This document shows, piece after piece, positions 32,125-43,565 of a stretch of DNA of 64,000 bases. Made by a program: the position numbers and the translations under genes. Under the pieces are notes generated by a model that saw only the letters and a list, made by a program, of their open reading frames with translations, did no database searches and had not been told where the DNA came from. Source of the stretch: Shinisaurus crocodilurus (lineage: Eukaryota > Chordata > Lepidosauria > Squamata > Shinisauridae); contig JAHFWL010000058.1 in the NCBI GenBank assembly GCA_021292165.1, positions 930,001 through 994,000 on the forward strand, written 5' to 3'. Each line of letters begins with the position of its first letter. The first letter of the stretch is position 1.

Positions 32125-34150
32125 TGCTGTGCTATTATACACTATTGCAATATCATTAATTATTTTTGTGGAGATTTTGTGGTTTATTACATCCCTCCCA
32201 TGTACTTATGTGGGACTGGTGATTTGGGTTTTTTTGGAGAGCTCACTTTGAATTTGCTGTTCCGAGCCATTCTCCAGAATAAGGACTATTGCCCAGAACA
32301 GGTATTGGAACGTGGTTTCTGTGGATCATTGCATCACTCCCTACAGATTGTGTGACTGGAGAATTTTGTTGGTTGGGCTCACTTGGAAGATGCTGTTCCT
32401 GGCCATTTTTACAGAATATGGACTATTATCCAGGTCGGGTACCAAAACATGGTCTCTGTGGAGGTTTTGTGGCTTACTGCATCCCTGCCGTCCAGTTATG
32501 TAGTGCCTGGTTGATTTGGCTCACTTGGAAGTTGCCATTCCAAGCTGTTATATGGAATATGGACTATTGCCTGGAACAGCTACTGAATCGTGGTTTCTGT
32601 GAGTGTTTTGTAGCTGATGCTGTCAATCGTATCTAACCAAACTGATGAGTTTGGTTGATTTGGCTCATTTGAAAGTTGCTGTTCCGGGCCGTTTTCCAGA
32701 ATATGGACTATTGCCTGGACTGGCTACTGAAATGTTTCTGTGGAAGCTTTGTGGCTTATTGTATCCCTCCCAACCAGTTATGTGTGCTTCGTTAATTTGG
32801 TTGATTTGGGTTACCTGAAAGTTGCCATTCCGGACCGTTTTTCTGGAATATGGACCATTGCCTAGAACAGGTACCAAAACGTGGTTACTAACTGTGGAGA
32901 AAGCCAACCTAAGCCCCCTGCCTGACACACACACACTCACTAAGGAGGGGGGAAGGAGACCCGGGGGGGGGGGGAGACAGCCAGTCTCCACAGATGCCAA
33001 AGGGGACAAACAACATCTGCATAGAATCACCCCAGGGGGGAAGGCAGGAAGCATCACCAGGTTTGTCAATGCTCTCACATATCAGCCCCATCTACATAAG
33101 ACTTGAATACCTCTCCAGAGCAGACACTTCGGCACCCTTAAGAAATGGCCACTCAACACCATTGGATGGGACCATTAAGCAAGTGGTTTCAAAGGGACCC
33201 CATCCCACGGGGGGAGGGCGTCACCCCACCTGACCCAAAAGGCCGCCCCTCAGGGAGGGTGTTAACCCACCTGATCACGGAGGGAAGGGCTACCTGAAAC
33301 ACCAAGGTATAAAGCACCCTGCGCAAGGGAACTGGTTGTTGTTCAGCAATCTTGCCCATGCCTGGGGTAAGGGAACGAAGGATCGGCAACCCCGGGTAGC
33401 AGCACCCGGCGCGCTCCAGCTAGCTGAAATCACTGGCCGCTTGGGTTGACCGGACCTCTGGGAAACCAAGCTGAAATCACTGGCCGCTTGGGTTGACCGG
33501 ACCCCCGGGAAACCAAGCTGAAATCACTCACAAGCCGCTTGGGCAGACCGGGCCTCCGCCGGGAACCCAGCTAGCCGCGTGCAGTTGACCGGGCCTCTGC
33601 CGGGGCCCGAGCTGAACTAACTAGCTGAGAGCCCTGAAATCACGGTGTCCTTGAGACTTCTTGCTTGTTACTTTGTACCGTACTGATAAGCTGTATTGCT
33701 GGCGTGGGTCTGGGTTTGGAAAGGTAATTTTGTAAATAAACCTGTTTTCTAAAAGATACTTTTGTGGCTATAAGTTATCCCTTCTTTCTGGGCTAAGGGT
33801 GAGGCGCTGGGGACCTCGGAGAAGGCCCGCCCCAGAACTCGCTACCCCCTTAGCATTGAACCCGCGCAGAAGACCAGGTTGTCGGTCTTCCACTCTAACT
33901 ATGGAAGTTTTTTGGCTTATTACATTCCTCCCATCCAATTCTGTGTGACGGATGAATTTGGTTAGTTTGGCTCACTTGGAAGTTGGTATTCCGGGCTATT
34001 TTCCAGAATACAGACCCAGAACGGGTATCAGAACGTGGTTTCTGTGGAAGTTTTGTGGCTTATTGCATCCCTCCTATGTAGTTATGTCTGACCGGTGAAT
34101 TTGGTTGGCTTGGGTCACTTGGAAGTTGCGGTTCCGGGCCATTTCATTCT
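32125..34150 (+). repeat. Satellite array, monomer about 148 bp
   Basis: Seven to eight diverged tandem units share words in fixed order: TGGTTTCTGTGGA, TTTTGTGGCTTATTGCATCC, CAGTTATGTG, GAATTTGGTT, GGCTCACTTGGAAGTTGC, CCGGGCC, CCAGAATATGGACTATTGCC and AACAGGTACCAAAACG. The array is split at 32893-33894 by a solo LTR. Unit divergence is high, so the array is old or a pericentromeric edge. Confidence 0.88.
32893..33894 (+). mobile_element. Solo LTR (same family as 56450-58985)
   Basis: A 1002-bp LTR starting TGTGGAGAAAGCC and ending TTCCACT, flanked by the 5-bp duplication CTAAC (32888-32892, 33895-33899). A TATA box (AGGTATAAAGCACC, near 33306) precedes a repeated segment (GGCCGCTTGGGTTGACCGG), and AATAAA lies near 33735. 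It is inserted in a satellite monomer. No internal retroviral region remains, so it arose by LTR-LTR recombination. Confidence 0.9.
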
Positions 34151-34189
34151 GTTCCAGATGGGTTCTCGGCATTGTGGGGTAAATAATAA

Positions 34190-34706
34190 TACTACAATAT
34201 TATTACCTATAACCTATAAAGCTCTACACGGCTTAGGACCACAATACCTGACGGAATCTCTCTCCCAACTGCAAACTACCCAGACACTACGCTCAACATC
34301 TGGGGCCTTCGTCCGACTGCTGCCTCCAAGGGAGGCTCGGTTGGTGGCAACAAGGAGGAAGGCCTTCTCAGTGGTAGCCCCCCCCCCAAATTTTGGAATA
34401 AGCTCCCCACTGAGGCCCGCCTGGTGCCAACCTTACTATCTTTTCGGTGCCAGGTTAAGACTTCCCTCTGTGCCAAGGAGGCATTCAATATTTTAACTGT
34501 TCAAAATAGCACATGGGGGGTGGGGGGGATTGTCACCTGTAGGCTTAGTTTTATTAACTTTTTGTATTGTCATTTTAAATTGCACTTTTAAATTTGGTTT
34601 TAAACTTTTTAACTATATTGTATGTTTTTGTTGTTTTTTATGTAGATTTTATTGTATGAATTGTTGTGAGCTGCCCAGAGAGCTTCAGCTGTGGGGCGGT
34701 ATAGAA

Positions 34707-34763
<57 letters not shown>
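34190..34763 (+). mobile_element. L2 LINE 3' end with (GAT)n tail
   Basis: A plus-strand coding remnant has YKALHGLGPQYLTESLSQL and RLVATRRKAFSVVAP, which match the L2 ORF C-terminus. It is followed by a 3' UTR and the L2 end GCCCAGAGAGCTTCAGC / GGGGCGGTATAGAAAT, then a (GAT)n run at 34708-34763. A poly-C run (34378-34387) breaks the frame. Confidence 0.85.
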
Positions 34764-34881
34764 CAAGGGTTTCCATCCTAAAATATTGTTCTCAAATGTG
34801 TTTAACACATGCCATTGTTTTGGCATGTTTTGTTTTAAATAAAGGGCCCATTCCAGCCTGTTCTGTTCCAACATTTACACA

Positions 34882-35001
34882 GTCCCCAATCCTATGCATC
34901 TTCAGACAGAAAAAAGTCATACAACTTCCAATATTTCCCAGCCGGGAATGCTGGGAGTTGTAGGACTTTTTTTCTGTCTAAACGTGCATAGGATTGTGCC
35001 C
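34882..35001. mobile_element. PIF/Harbinger-like MITE
   Basis: Mirrored ends CCCCAATCCTATGCA / TGCATAGGATTGTGCCC with ACAGAAAAAAGTC / GACTTTTTTTCTGT further in. A palindrome. Ends resemble the element at 8172-8633. Confidence 0.5.
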
Positions 35002-35852
35002 TAAGTCTTTAAGGTGACACAAGGTTCTTAATCTGTTTCAGGAAAGAAAAAAACACAGCAACCACCCCCACCACCAGAAATTGGGAGTATCTGTGACGTG
35101 TGCGTAGGTTCAGCTGCTGTACATCAAGAGACTAAACCGAACTCTCAAAGCAACAGCTTTGGCTGTTTTGCCCACAAGGGGTGCACTTTAATACACTACG
35201 CCCTTTCCTGCATTTGCAATTAGAATAAAATGCCTACATTGGCTAGTTTGTGGGCATTCCATTTTTAAAGGGATCTTTTTGGCTTTCTGTGCTGTAATAA
35301 CATCCAAGCAACACATTACAACTGCAGTGGTCTGGGTGGGTGGGTGGGAGGGAGGTGGTGGAAGCTTTCTTGTTAGCACTGCAATTTTCTTTCAGAGTCG
35401 CAACTGGGCCTGTGTCCCACCTGCCCTCTACTGGTGGTCACTGGAACTTCTCAAGACAGCCAAGGAGAGGGCAGTAGGCACTGCTGCACTTGGTATGGCT
35501 GCCTCCAAAAAGACAGTGTTGTTGGGGATGATTCATTCACCAGCAGTGGCTGGTGGCTCCAGTTTCAGCGGGGTGGTGTATCCACTCTAGGTTTCAGCCT
35601 GAACTTTAAAGGAGCTATCCTTGGGGGCCGAACCTATTTTGGGGATAGGGTTCAGCACCATGGATAGCTTCTTAAAAGTTCAGACTGAAACCTGGAGCAG
35701 ATACACCACCCCACTGACATTGGCGCCACCAGCCTCCACTGTAATTAGCCCAAGGTATTTGCACCTCAGCTTTCCGCAGGGGTTGTGTGTGATGGGCACC
35801 TTGTCAAGACGCTCATGTTCTCCCTTTCTCTGTAATAAGCCACACTCTAAAA
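35002..35852. other. Intergenic; small fold-back
   Basis: Bases 35575-35725 contain mirrored segments (GTATCCACTCTAGGTTTCAG / CTGAAACCTGGAGCAGATAC), probably an old palindromic element. No gene is recognised. Confidence 0.4.
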
Positions 35853-35988
35853 CAGTGTTCTCCAACCTTGGGGTCCCCAGATGTTTTTGGCCTACAACTC
35901 CCAGTATGCCCCAGCCAGTATAGCTGGCTGGGGCATGCTGGGAGTTGTAGGCCAAAAACATCTGGGGACCCAAGGTTGGAGAACACTG
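35853..35988. mobile_element. hAT-type palindromic MITE
   Basis: CAGTGTTCTCCAACCTTGG and its mirror; perfect 8-bp duplication CTCTAAAA (35845-35852, 35989-35996). Confidence 0.92.
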
Positions 35989-36952
35989 CTCTAAAAGACA
36001 CATTAAGCAAGAAAGTGCATATTTTATCAAGATAAAAAGTGAGCTAGGATGCAGGAAAATCCCCAACTGGAATCTCACCTGATGTTAACTCAATCGGTGG
36101 GTTAGACAAGCCACTACCTTTGAGCCCTCTATGTGCAGTTAATCATTGGGGGCAGCCCAAGACATTTTGCTGCCTGAGGTGTGCCAACAAATGATGTCCC
36201 TCCCTGTAAGTCAAGGTATATAGTACCCAAAGCTGTTCAAGTTATCCTAGCAACTGAGGCAGAAAATCCCACACACGCTTCTTCCCCTCCTTAGGCAATA
36301 GAAAGCCAATAATAATCAATTAAATTGGGCAGTGAGCTTTCATGAGATCCCAAACCGCCGCCTCCCTCTGCATAACAGTAGGGCCAGCCTTGTTAATAAT
36401 TTCACACTACAGGCTGGTTGTAACGATCGCTGAGATAATCCCTGTGTGAAGTGCTCTGGGTGCACACCCAAAAAGCACCATATCAGTACTGTTGTGGCCA
36501 CTTTGTCCATGTGCCAGAGCCTCGCAGAGTCGGTGGCTGAGTACAAAAACGTAAGCCATACCCCCCCCCCCCCGGTTCTAAACATGCTAGTTTGGAAATA
36601 AGTCTCACTGACTCTGTGGCAGGGGCGGGGATTTCTCCCCCCCCCCAGCCCAAGGGTGGAATTCAATTTTGGGAACAGTCTCGGGAGCCACATTCGAGGG
36701 GTGGGTGGGTCTGAAGGCAAACGGGGCGGGGCCAAATGCAAAACGATTGGGGCAGAATACAAAAAATACCAGCATATTGTAGCTTAAGCTCTCATGCTGC
36801 CAGTAACTAAGTCTCAGGGCTTCTCTACATGAGGTGCTTCCCCTGCTGCCTTCCCGAGGCTGCTTCTTCCATTTTCATTGCGGGAGTAAGACTGCCTCAG
36901 TTATACGTGGCTCCCCACCCCCCAGTTTTTTCTTTCTCTGCCTTTCTATATA

Positions 36953-37214
36953 CAGGCAGTCCCCGAGTTAAGAACGTCCGACTTAAGAACGTCCGACTTA
37001 CAGGCAACCCATACTTAAGAACAGGCTTCTGGGTTCCCCGACACTACGTCATTTACGTACATAGCGTAGTATACTGCGCAATTTGCATAATTTAAGCAAT
37101 TTGTGCAAATGCCGATTTTAACGCATAGAACGCCATGCTGTTCCGACTTACATACAAATTCGACTTAAAGACATTCTTAAGAACGGAACTCGTTCGTAAC
37201 CTGGGGACTGCCTG
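36953..37214. mobile_element. Tigger-type palindromic element, second family
   Basis: Ends CAGGCAGTCCCCGAGTTAAG and CTTAAGAAC...CTGGGGACTGCCTG, flanked by TA. The TIR differs from the CAGTAATACC family but has the same Tc1/mariner-Tigger style. There is no transposase. Confidence 0.82.
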
Positions 37215-37656
37215 TATTGTATTAACCAAGCACAAGGTCGTGCTGTGGTGTAACGGCAGTATACTGGTTTTTCCCCTGTACCAGAAGCCTTTGGTTCTGG
37301 CATGTTCAGATTTAAATTTTAATAGCTTGGGCGGATCTACTACATTGCACTGTATATCGTCAAGTTAGCAGAACGGTACTGATATATTCATGTTCCACGA
37401 TCATTCCTCACAGGGCACACTCTTGTTAAATGTACTGCAGTCATCCTGGTTTGCCACCCCACACCTAACTCCGTAGTGGTGGAACTGGTCTGGGCGTTCC
37501 CTTGAAAAGGGTTTTTATATATATATAAAAAGCAGAGACGACAAAGATATATATATATATATTTGTTGTCTCTGCGCAGGTGCGAACAAGCGCAGGAGCG
37601 ATTTTTAAATAAAGAAAGGAAAAAGCTCTTCCGGCTCCTCACTAAAAAGAAGGTGG

Positions 37657-37697
<41 letters not shown>

Positions 37698-38513
37698 CTC
37701 CCACAGGATCGGGGTGAATCCAACAGGCTCAGCGTGCCGTGAGCCTGTTGCTCCCCCCTCCCCCAAATGCAATTTCCCAAAGCAGTGTTCCTCCCCCATT
37801 CTGAGTTTCCCGAGCACAAGGCTCCTGTTGAATCAATGTGATACACTTGGGAGTAATTGGAGAGAATGTGATTTACTTCTGACTCTGAGCAGACATGCCG
37901 TTTGGCTAATTTACAGCTCCTCATTCTTTTGGCAAGGGGGTTAACACAGCTGTGAAAACAAGGGGAGAAAGCCTCCCGCTCCTGTCCCCTCTCAAACTCC
38001 ATGGTAGTTATCCTAGGGGTACTGCCTTTCACATGCAGGGGAAACAGCCATTTCACAAGAGGGGTTCTTTGTTTCTGGTCCACCATCTATGCGGTGGATG
38101 TGCACAGGAGCGAAATCATTTTTTTTTTAAAGCACCCAAATGTGATTTCCCGAAGCAGCCTGCTCAAAGGTGCAGCGCAGGAACATTTACAAGCAAACAA
38201 AAAATTAAGAAGCTTCCGGGGAAGAAGTCTAACTGCCGCACAACAACAAATGATGGACACCTCTCTTCCCCACCACTTCGGGAGACACACCTCACACCGC
38301 ATTTCCCCCGCCCCTCGTAAACTACTGGCTAACTCCAGTGATGATACTTGTGGCCACACCTTGGGCGGGCAACGACAGTGCCACTGTAGCATACACTAGC
38401 CGCTTACCTGTGTGGGTTAAAGTGCAACTAACTTGAGTGCCATTTTGGTAGAAAGGTGGGGTTCAAATCAAATAAATAAACAAACAAACATGCATAGTCT
38501 GGATCCAACCTTT
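37215..38513. other. Intergenic; (CTG)n and repeat debris
   Basis: A (CTG)12 run at 37659-37695 generates a poly-alanine ORF on the minus strand. Two related segments (AAATG-AATTTCCC-AAGCAG at 37766 and 38138) and a SINE/LINE tail ending near 38490 (GGTGGGGTTCAAATC, AAATAAATAAAC) are seen. No gene is recognised. Confidence 0.45.
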
Positions 38514-39038
38514 TGTTGTTTTTAGCTGCAACATACTAACATATGTAGAAGTAAAATTTGTCCAGACTTTAGTTTAAACAGAAAAGTCAGACCATTCCTT
38601 CTACCTTCCAGAAACTTGTCCTGACAAGTCAGACCCTTTCCTTGACCTTCCACAGAACAACCCTGAGGGCAAATCACCCATCTGTTGATTTGCCTAAGCC
38701 TCTTTCCTGCTTATGCTAAAAGTACTGTGAGCCAGTACCATCTTGGGATTATCACCTTGGGAAAGACTACTGATTAGCATAATGGCTGGAAGATGGGCGA
38801 TACCTGTTCTTTTGTTTTGTTTAAATGTCTCCTTTTGAATTGTCTCTCTGTTTCCTGTACTGACTCAATTGTCACCTGACCTCTACATGATGCTATTTAG
38901 TATAAATGGAAGTGTCTCCCTTGCATTCTGGTTAGCATTCCTGACTGTGCTCAGATGCCATCCGTGAATTCACTAATAAACTTTCCTCTCTAAGAACCTC
39001 TTAAAAACACAACGCAGTAGATCAATTTTTCCACAACA
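38514..39038 (+). mobile_element. LTR-like segment, possible solo LTR
   Basis: A possible TGTTG...CAACA-bounded unit with TATA (TAGTATAAATGG, near 38901) and AATAAA (near 38974) in LTR-like spacing. No target duplication was seen, so the boundaries are tentative. Confidence 0.4.
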
Positions 39039-39057
39039 CATGGCTAACCCTCAGGCA

Positions 39058-39502
39058 GAGCAATCTTATGGCCTCTAGACAGCATCTAAAGGGCCATTGG
39101 ATTTTTCAGAGTCCCAGCTCTGAGGTCGGAAAAGAGCTCCAACCTCGGAGCTGGGACTTGGTGCTTAGATCACCCCACAGCCAGTGCAGAAAGAACCGCG
39201 CTGGCTGTGTCTCCGAGGTCGTATGGGTGACCTCGGAGAAGGGGTAAAGAGGGTGTTCTGGGGGGTGGGGAGGGAGGAGACCGGGGCTGCCAGGATACAA
39301 CGTATCCTGGCAGTGCTCCAGTCTCCTTCCCTCCCTGTCCGAAGTACCTTAACTAGGCAGCTGAAACCGGCTGTTTAGCTGACTTGCAGGGCAGGAGGAG
39401 CATGGAGGCGATCTTCACCTCCGCTCTCCTCCCACCCTGCCTAGGATGTCCGTAATCCTCCGAGTTCGGAGGCTTACAAGCATCCCCATTGGATTGTGCT
39501 CT
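39058..39502. mobile_element. PIF/Harbinger-like MITE, decayed
   Basis: Shares GAGCAATCTTATGGCC at the left, ATTGGATTGTGCTC at the right and the GGCGATCTTCACCTCC centre with the element at 8172-8633. Confidence 0.5.
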
Positions 39503-39813
39503 AACACTCTTAGACACTAACTTCCCACCACCCCGGCTAAATTCCCCACAATTTCTTTTGCCCATAAACTTTGGGAACTGCGACTGATGCGGAAAAATGG
39601 ATTTATGGTCTCCCGCTGATACAGTTATCTGTGAATCATGGAAGACCAAACAAATAACTTGTTTTGATGATTTCATGCTCCAGAACTGTAGATAAGAAAC
39701 TGCCTGAGGGACTGCATACAATTCAGAGACTCTTCCCCTGTAGCACTTCTTGCTATCTGGAGCACAGAGTGGAATGTATTTGCATGTTCGCTGAAGACAC
39801 AAAGAAAGGCATC

Positions 39814-39932
39814 CTATCATGGGCTCAGACCATTGGTCTGTACAGCCCAGTATTGTCTGCTCTGGCAGGGAGCAGCTCTCAAGGATCTCAGGCAGAGGTC
39901 CTTCCCAGTCCTATGACCTGAGATCCTTTAAC
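39814..39932 (-). mobile_element. tRNA-derived SINE, 3' part
   Basis: The segment is the reverse complement of the body and tail of the 421-595 family (CTCAGACCATTGGTCTG..CAGCCCAGTATTGTCTGC), or equally its inverted copy. The promoter head is missing. Confidence 0.5.
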
Positions 39933-40201
39933 TCAGGGATGGGGAACCTTTTCCCTATTGAGGTTCCCATTACCTTGGCCAAAACCTGCCAGGGTCTGCA
40001 TTCCAGCTGTGGGCATGGCCAGAGCTAAAAACAGACTCTTACCTGTGCTCTGTACGCAAAAGCAGTGGGGGAAAGACATTTGCATCCTGGTATTTTCCTT
40101 CCTCAAATTGTGCAAGCCCCCCCCCCCCCCCCAGTCAGCTCTGTTGTTGGCTTGCAGAGCAGAAGAAGTAAATTATATCAGTAAGCCAGCACAGGGCTGG
40201 T
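39933..40201. mobile_element. hAT-like element split by the copia insertion (left part)
   Basis: It starts CAGGGATGGGGAACCTTTTC. The mirrored end GGAGGTTCCCCACCCCAG lies on the far side of the copia element at about 56180-56200. The copia therefore landed inside a hAT. A poly-C run is present at 40117-40132. Confidence 0.55.
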
Positions 40202-40206
40202 GAGGG

Positions 40207-40735
40207 TGTTGGATTATGAATCAAGCATGAGCTTGCATAAAGATTTTTCTTTCAATAAAACTTAGCAGTTGGCACTTCAGCATTGCAATACTGAAGGTCT
40301 TTGGAACAGGTGTTCCTCGTTCCCATATCTAGATGTCCTTGGCCATCTAGTAGGAGAAAGTGGGTGTCACGTAATATGACAGTTGCTATACTGTCATATG
40401 CCTGCCCTGATTCCCATTGGCTCTCTGGCACAGCTGGGTGTGTATGTTTGCTGTGCTTGCTTCTTCGTCTCTCTTCTAATTTGGATGTCTATGTTATGTT
40501 ATGTTCTCTGAACTGACTCTGTATTAGTTTGTAGTGTGTAATTGTTTTATGAATATAATAAAACAATTAGAATAGAAAGGCTTCTGTTTCCTGATTGCTG
40601 CAACAGAGCAGGAGAACTAAAAGTCGGACTGTGGAAGGAATTTACTCTATGTTTGCTGGAAGCTAAAGGAAAGTAGCAGGTAGCAGGCACACAGGTAAAA
40701 CCACAGGACTTTAAGCAGGCATCTAAAATCCAACA
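40207..40735 (+). repeat. copia-1 5' LTR
   Basis: 529 bp, TGTTGGAT...ATCCAACA ends (8-bp inverted repeat). AATAAA occurs near 40557. Confidence 0.95.
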
Positions 40736-40736
40736 G

Positions 40737-40752
40737 TGGGTTATGGGCCCAG
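40737..40752 (+). promoter_or_regulatory. copia-1 primer-binding site (tRNA-iMet anticodon half)
   Basis: TGGGTTATGGGCCCAG, starting one base after the LTR, is the complement of the anticodon stem-loop of vertebrate initiator tRNA-Met (CTGGGCCCATAACCCA). Drosophila copia is known to use a cleaved 5' half of tRNA-iMet as primer. The same priming mode is implied here, since the site matches the anticodon region and not the tRNA 3' end. Confidence 0.85.
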
Positions 40753-41073
40753 GATTTGCTAGTTTTGCCAGGACTGCCAGGAGCCAGGACTAGACCAGGT
40801 CAGAAGAGCCAGGCTGGACTCTGTTTCGTGAGTCAGCTGAATGGTTCTATCTGCTGCTGTGTTTTTGGCTGCTGTTCTCGGAAGTTGTAATCTGAGAAGC
40901 TGACTGATAAGGAGGAAGGCGAGCCATCCGAAGTAACGGAAGAAGCGGGTGAGTTACTGGACTTTTCTCCAGCTAAAGAAGAGGAAACAGAAAGCATTCC
41001 CATAGGAGGGGGAGAGGGGGATGTGGATTCTTCAGAAGACGAGCCAGTGGTTCCCTCCCCAGTTCCTATAGCC

Positions 41074-42045
41074 ATGGCTGTACAGGGAATGCAAATGCCT
41101 CTGTTTGAGAAACTGTCAGACCTGAACTTTTCATTATGATCATTTAAAATGGAAATGTATTTGACACAAGCCCAGTTATGGACTACAATATCTCAGCCCC
41201 CACTGCAATATGGGGATGCAGGATATGATCTCTGGCTAGAAAGAAATTCTAGAGCGAAGGCTGCGATTGTTTTATCTGTGGAAGATTCTCAGATTAGTTA
41301 TCTGAGAAACTTGGAAACAGCCCATGACTATTGGAGAGCTCTTGAAAGGATTCATCAAAGAGCTACAGCCGGTAGCCGTGTACTCCTCCTACGGCAATTG
41401 CATAACACAAAGCTGCAACCAGGAGGGAATCTGCCTGACCATATTAAAACCATGCTGGATCTCTTTGAGAAGTTAAGAGTCCAGGGAATGGAGATTGATC
41501 CCATAAACAGGATATATACTTTGTTTTCATCTTTGGATAATTCTTTTGATGTTATAATCCAGATTTTGGAAAGTCAAGATGAACAATTATTGACTATGGA
41601 TTATGTGACTGGATCCTTACTACAGGAATATCATAGGAGACAATTTGGAATGTCTAACACTAATTCTACTGCTGAGGGGGTTGCTAAAGGCAGTCAGCCT
41701 AAGTCTCAGCAAAAGGCTGGAAATAATGGTGGTGTTGTATCTGCTTTGAAAGTTAAGAGATGCTATAATTGTGGATCTCCCTCACACTTGCAGAAGGATT
41801 GTACCCAGAAGAACAACAAGAAGAAACCATCTGGACACTTTAAGAGTAAACAGAGTTCCTCTTCTGGGGGAGGGGATGTAAAACTTGTGCAAGGTTTTGT
41901 TGCTAGAGTTAAAAAGAATATGGCTTCTTGGTATCTTGACTCAGGGGCCAGTCGTCATATGTCTTATCAAAAGTCTTTATTTGATGGTGTGTCACTGAAA
42001 TCTGTAAAGTACTCTGTATCTCTTGCAAATGGTGAATCCATAGAG
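41074..42045 (+). pseudogene. copia-1 gag and start of protease
   Basis: The frame opens at ATG 41074 (MAVQGMQMPLFEKL). It has one TGA near 41137 where copia proteins usually have Trp, then stays open from 41149. It shows the copia gag core (DYWRALERIHQRA; IDPINRIYTLFSSL), a CCHC zinc knuckle CYNCGSPSHLQKDC and the protease signature WYLDSGASRHM. A hAT insertion stops it at 42045, eight bases after the target duplication starts. The frame is also open upstream of the ATG, with an acidic stretch (about 40900-41073), so the real start may differ. Confidence 0.9.
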
Positions 42046-43565
42046 CAGTGATGGCAAACCTTTTTGAGCCCGAGTGCCCAAACTGCAACACAACACCAAC
42101 TTATTTATTTCAAAGTGCCAACACTGCAATTAAACCTGAATACCGGGGTTTTAGTTTAGTAAAAACAACTCATACAGTTGTCCGAACTAATTAACATCTT
42201 TTGTCTTAAAAGAAAAACACAATAACAGGGCTTTCAATGATACAAACAGTTTTTTATTGAAAAAAACATCAACTCATTTTTTTTAATAGTACTACAATGT
42301 AGCCTTAAGGTAATTTAGATAGATTTTTAAAATAATTTTAAATAATTAGGCGCATGTATTTTTGGATAAGGGATTCTCAACTTGTAATATGATTAATGTG
42401 ATTTTTGCTGTTGCGTGCATGCTGATAATTTGTCAAACTTTGGCTCATGCTCAGTTTGAGAGCAACACATGCAGCACTCAGCTCATCTGTTAATCTGTTT
42501 CTGGTATCAGATTTGATATAATTCAAAGCTGAAAAGAGCTGAACTCATGTTTTTTTTGTTGTTCTTCAAGTCTTGGAGTCTACAAAAACACAAAATTTAT
42601 TTAAAAAGACAGATAAAGCACCTGCAAGGAACCCAAGGCGGCTTACATAATCCTCCTCCTCTCCACTTTATCCTCACAACAACCCTGTGAGGTAGGTTAG
42701 GCTGGATGTGTTGTGAGGATAAAATGGAGAGGAGGAGGATTATGTAAGCCGCCTTGGGTTCCTTGCAGGCTCTAAGATTGTTAACAGGACTGGCCAATGT
42801 GATCATATTCATATTATGCCAGTGTAGATGGGAAAGTACTGGCATAATATGATCACATTGGCCAGTCCTGAGAGGAAGAAGAAACTACTGGGGTGCGGAG
42901 CGGGGAGCCAGAAGTAATTATTAAGATGATGCAAATGGGGAGAAATGAAGGAGGGGGGAGGAGAAGAGAAGAGAAGGGAAGGGAAGCAATATTGAGAAGG
43001 GAAGCCTGCTGCAGTGAAATAAAAGCAAGAATTTGTGTGGCAAGCAGAGGGAAAAGGCACCTGCGGCGAAGGTGCTGGCTAGGAGAGAACTAAGAGAACT
43101 TAGTTACAGAGAACTAAGGGTGGGGGGCAAGGGAGGGAAGAGGAGGAAGCGCTATGGGGGGGGGGAGAAAATATTAGTAGCATTGGCTGCAGGGGTTGAA
43201 CTGCCATGAGAGGAAGAAGAAACGACTGGGGTGCAGAGTGGGGAGCCAGAAGTAATTATTAAGATGATGTAAACGGGGAGAAATGAGGGTGGGGGGGAGC
43301 ATGAGAAGGGAAGCAATATCGAGAAGGGGAGGCTGATAGGAAGAAGGCAGTGCGGGGGGGGGAGGGGGAGAAGCGACTATTAAGGCAGGTAATTATGAAG
43401 ACGATGCAAACGGGGAGAAATGAAGGAGGGGGGAGGAACACAAGAAGGAAACTGGAGGGAAAAGGAGAAGAGGAAATAAAAGCAAGCAAGAATTTGTGGG
43501 AGCAGACGGAAAAGGCAACTGCTGCCTCCCCTGCCCTCCCTCCCTCTCTGGCGGCCGCCATCCAC

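Noticed and set aside
34530..34963. ORFs with poly-Met, poly-His or poly-Asp
   Set aside because: Translation of the (GAT)n tail of an L2 element; the same applies to 22217-22727.
37388..38086. A 232-codon minus-strand ORF with a poly-alanine run
   Set aside because: Its length depends on the (CTG)12 microsatellite; there is no domain, and the flanks are repeats.
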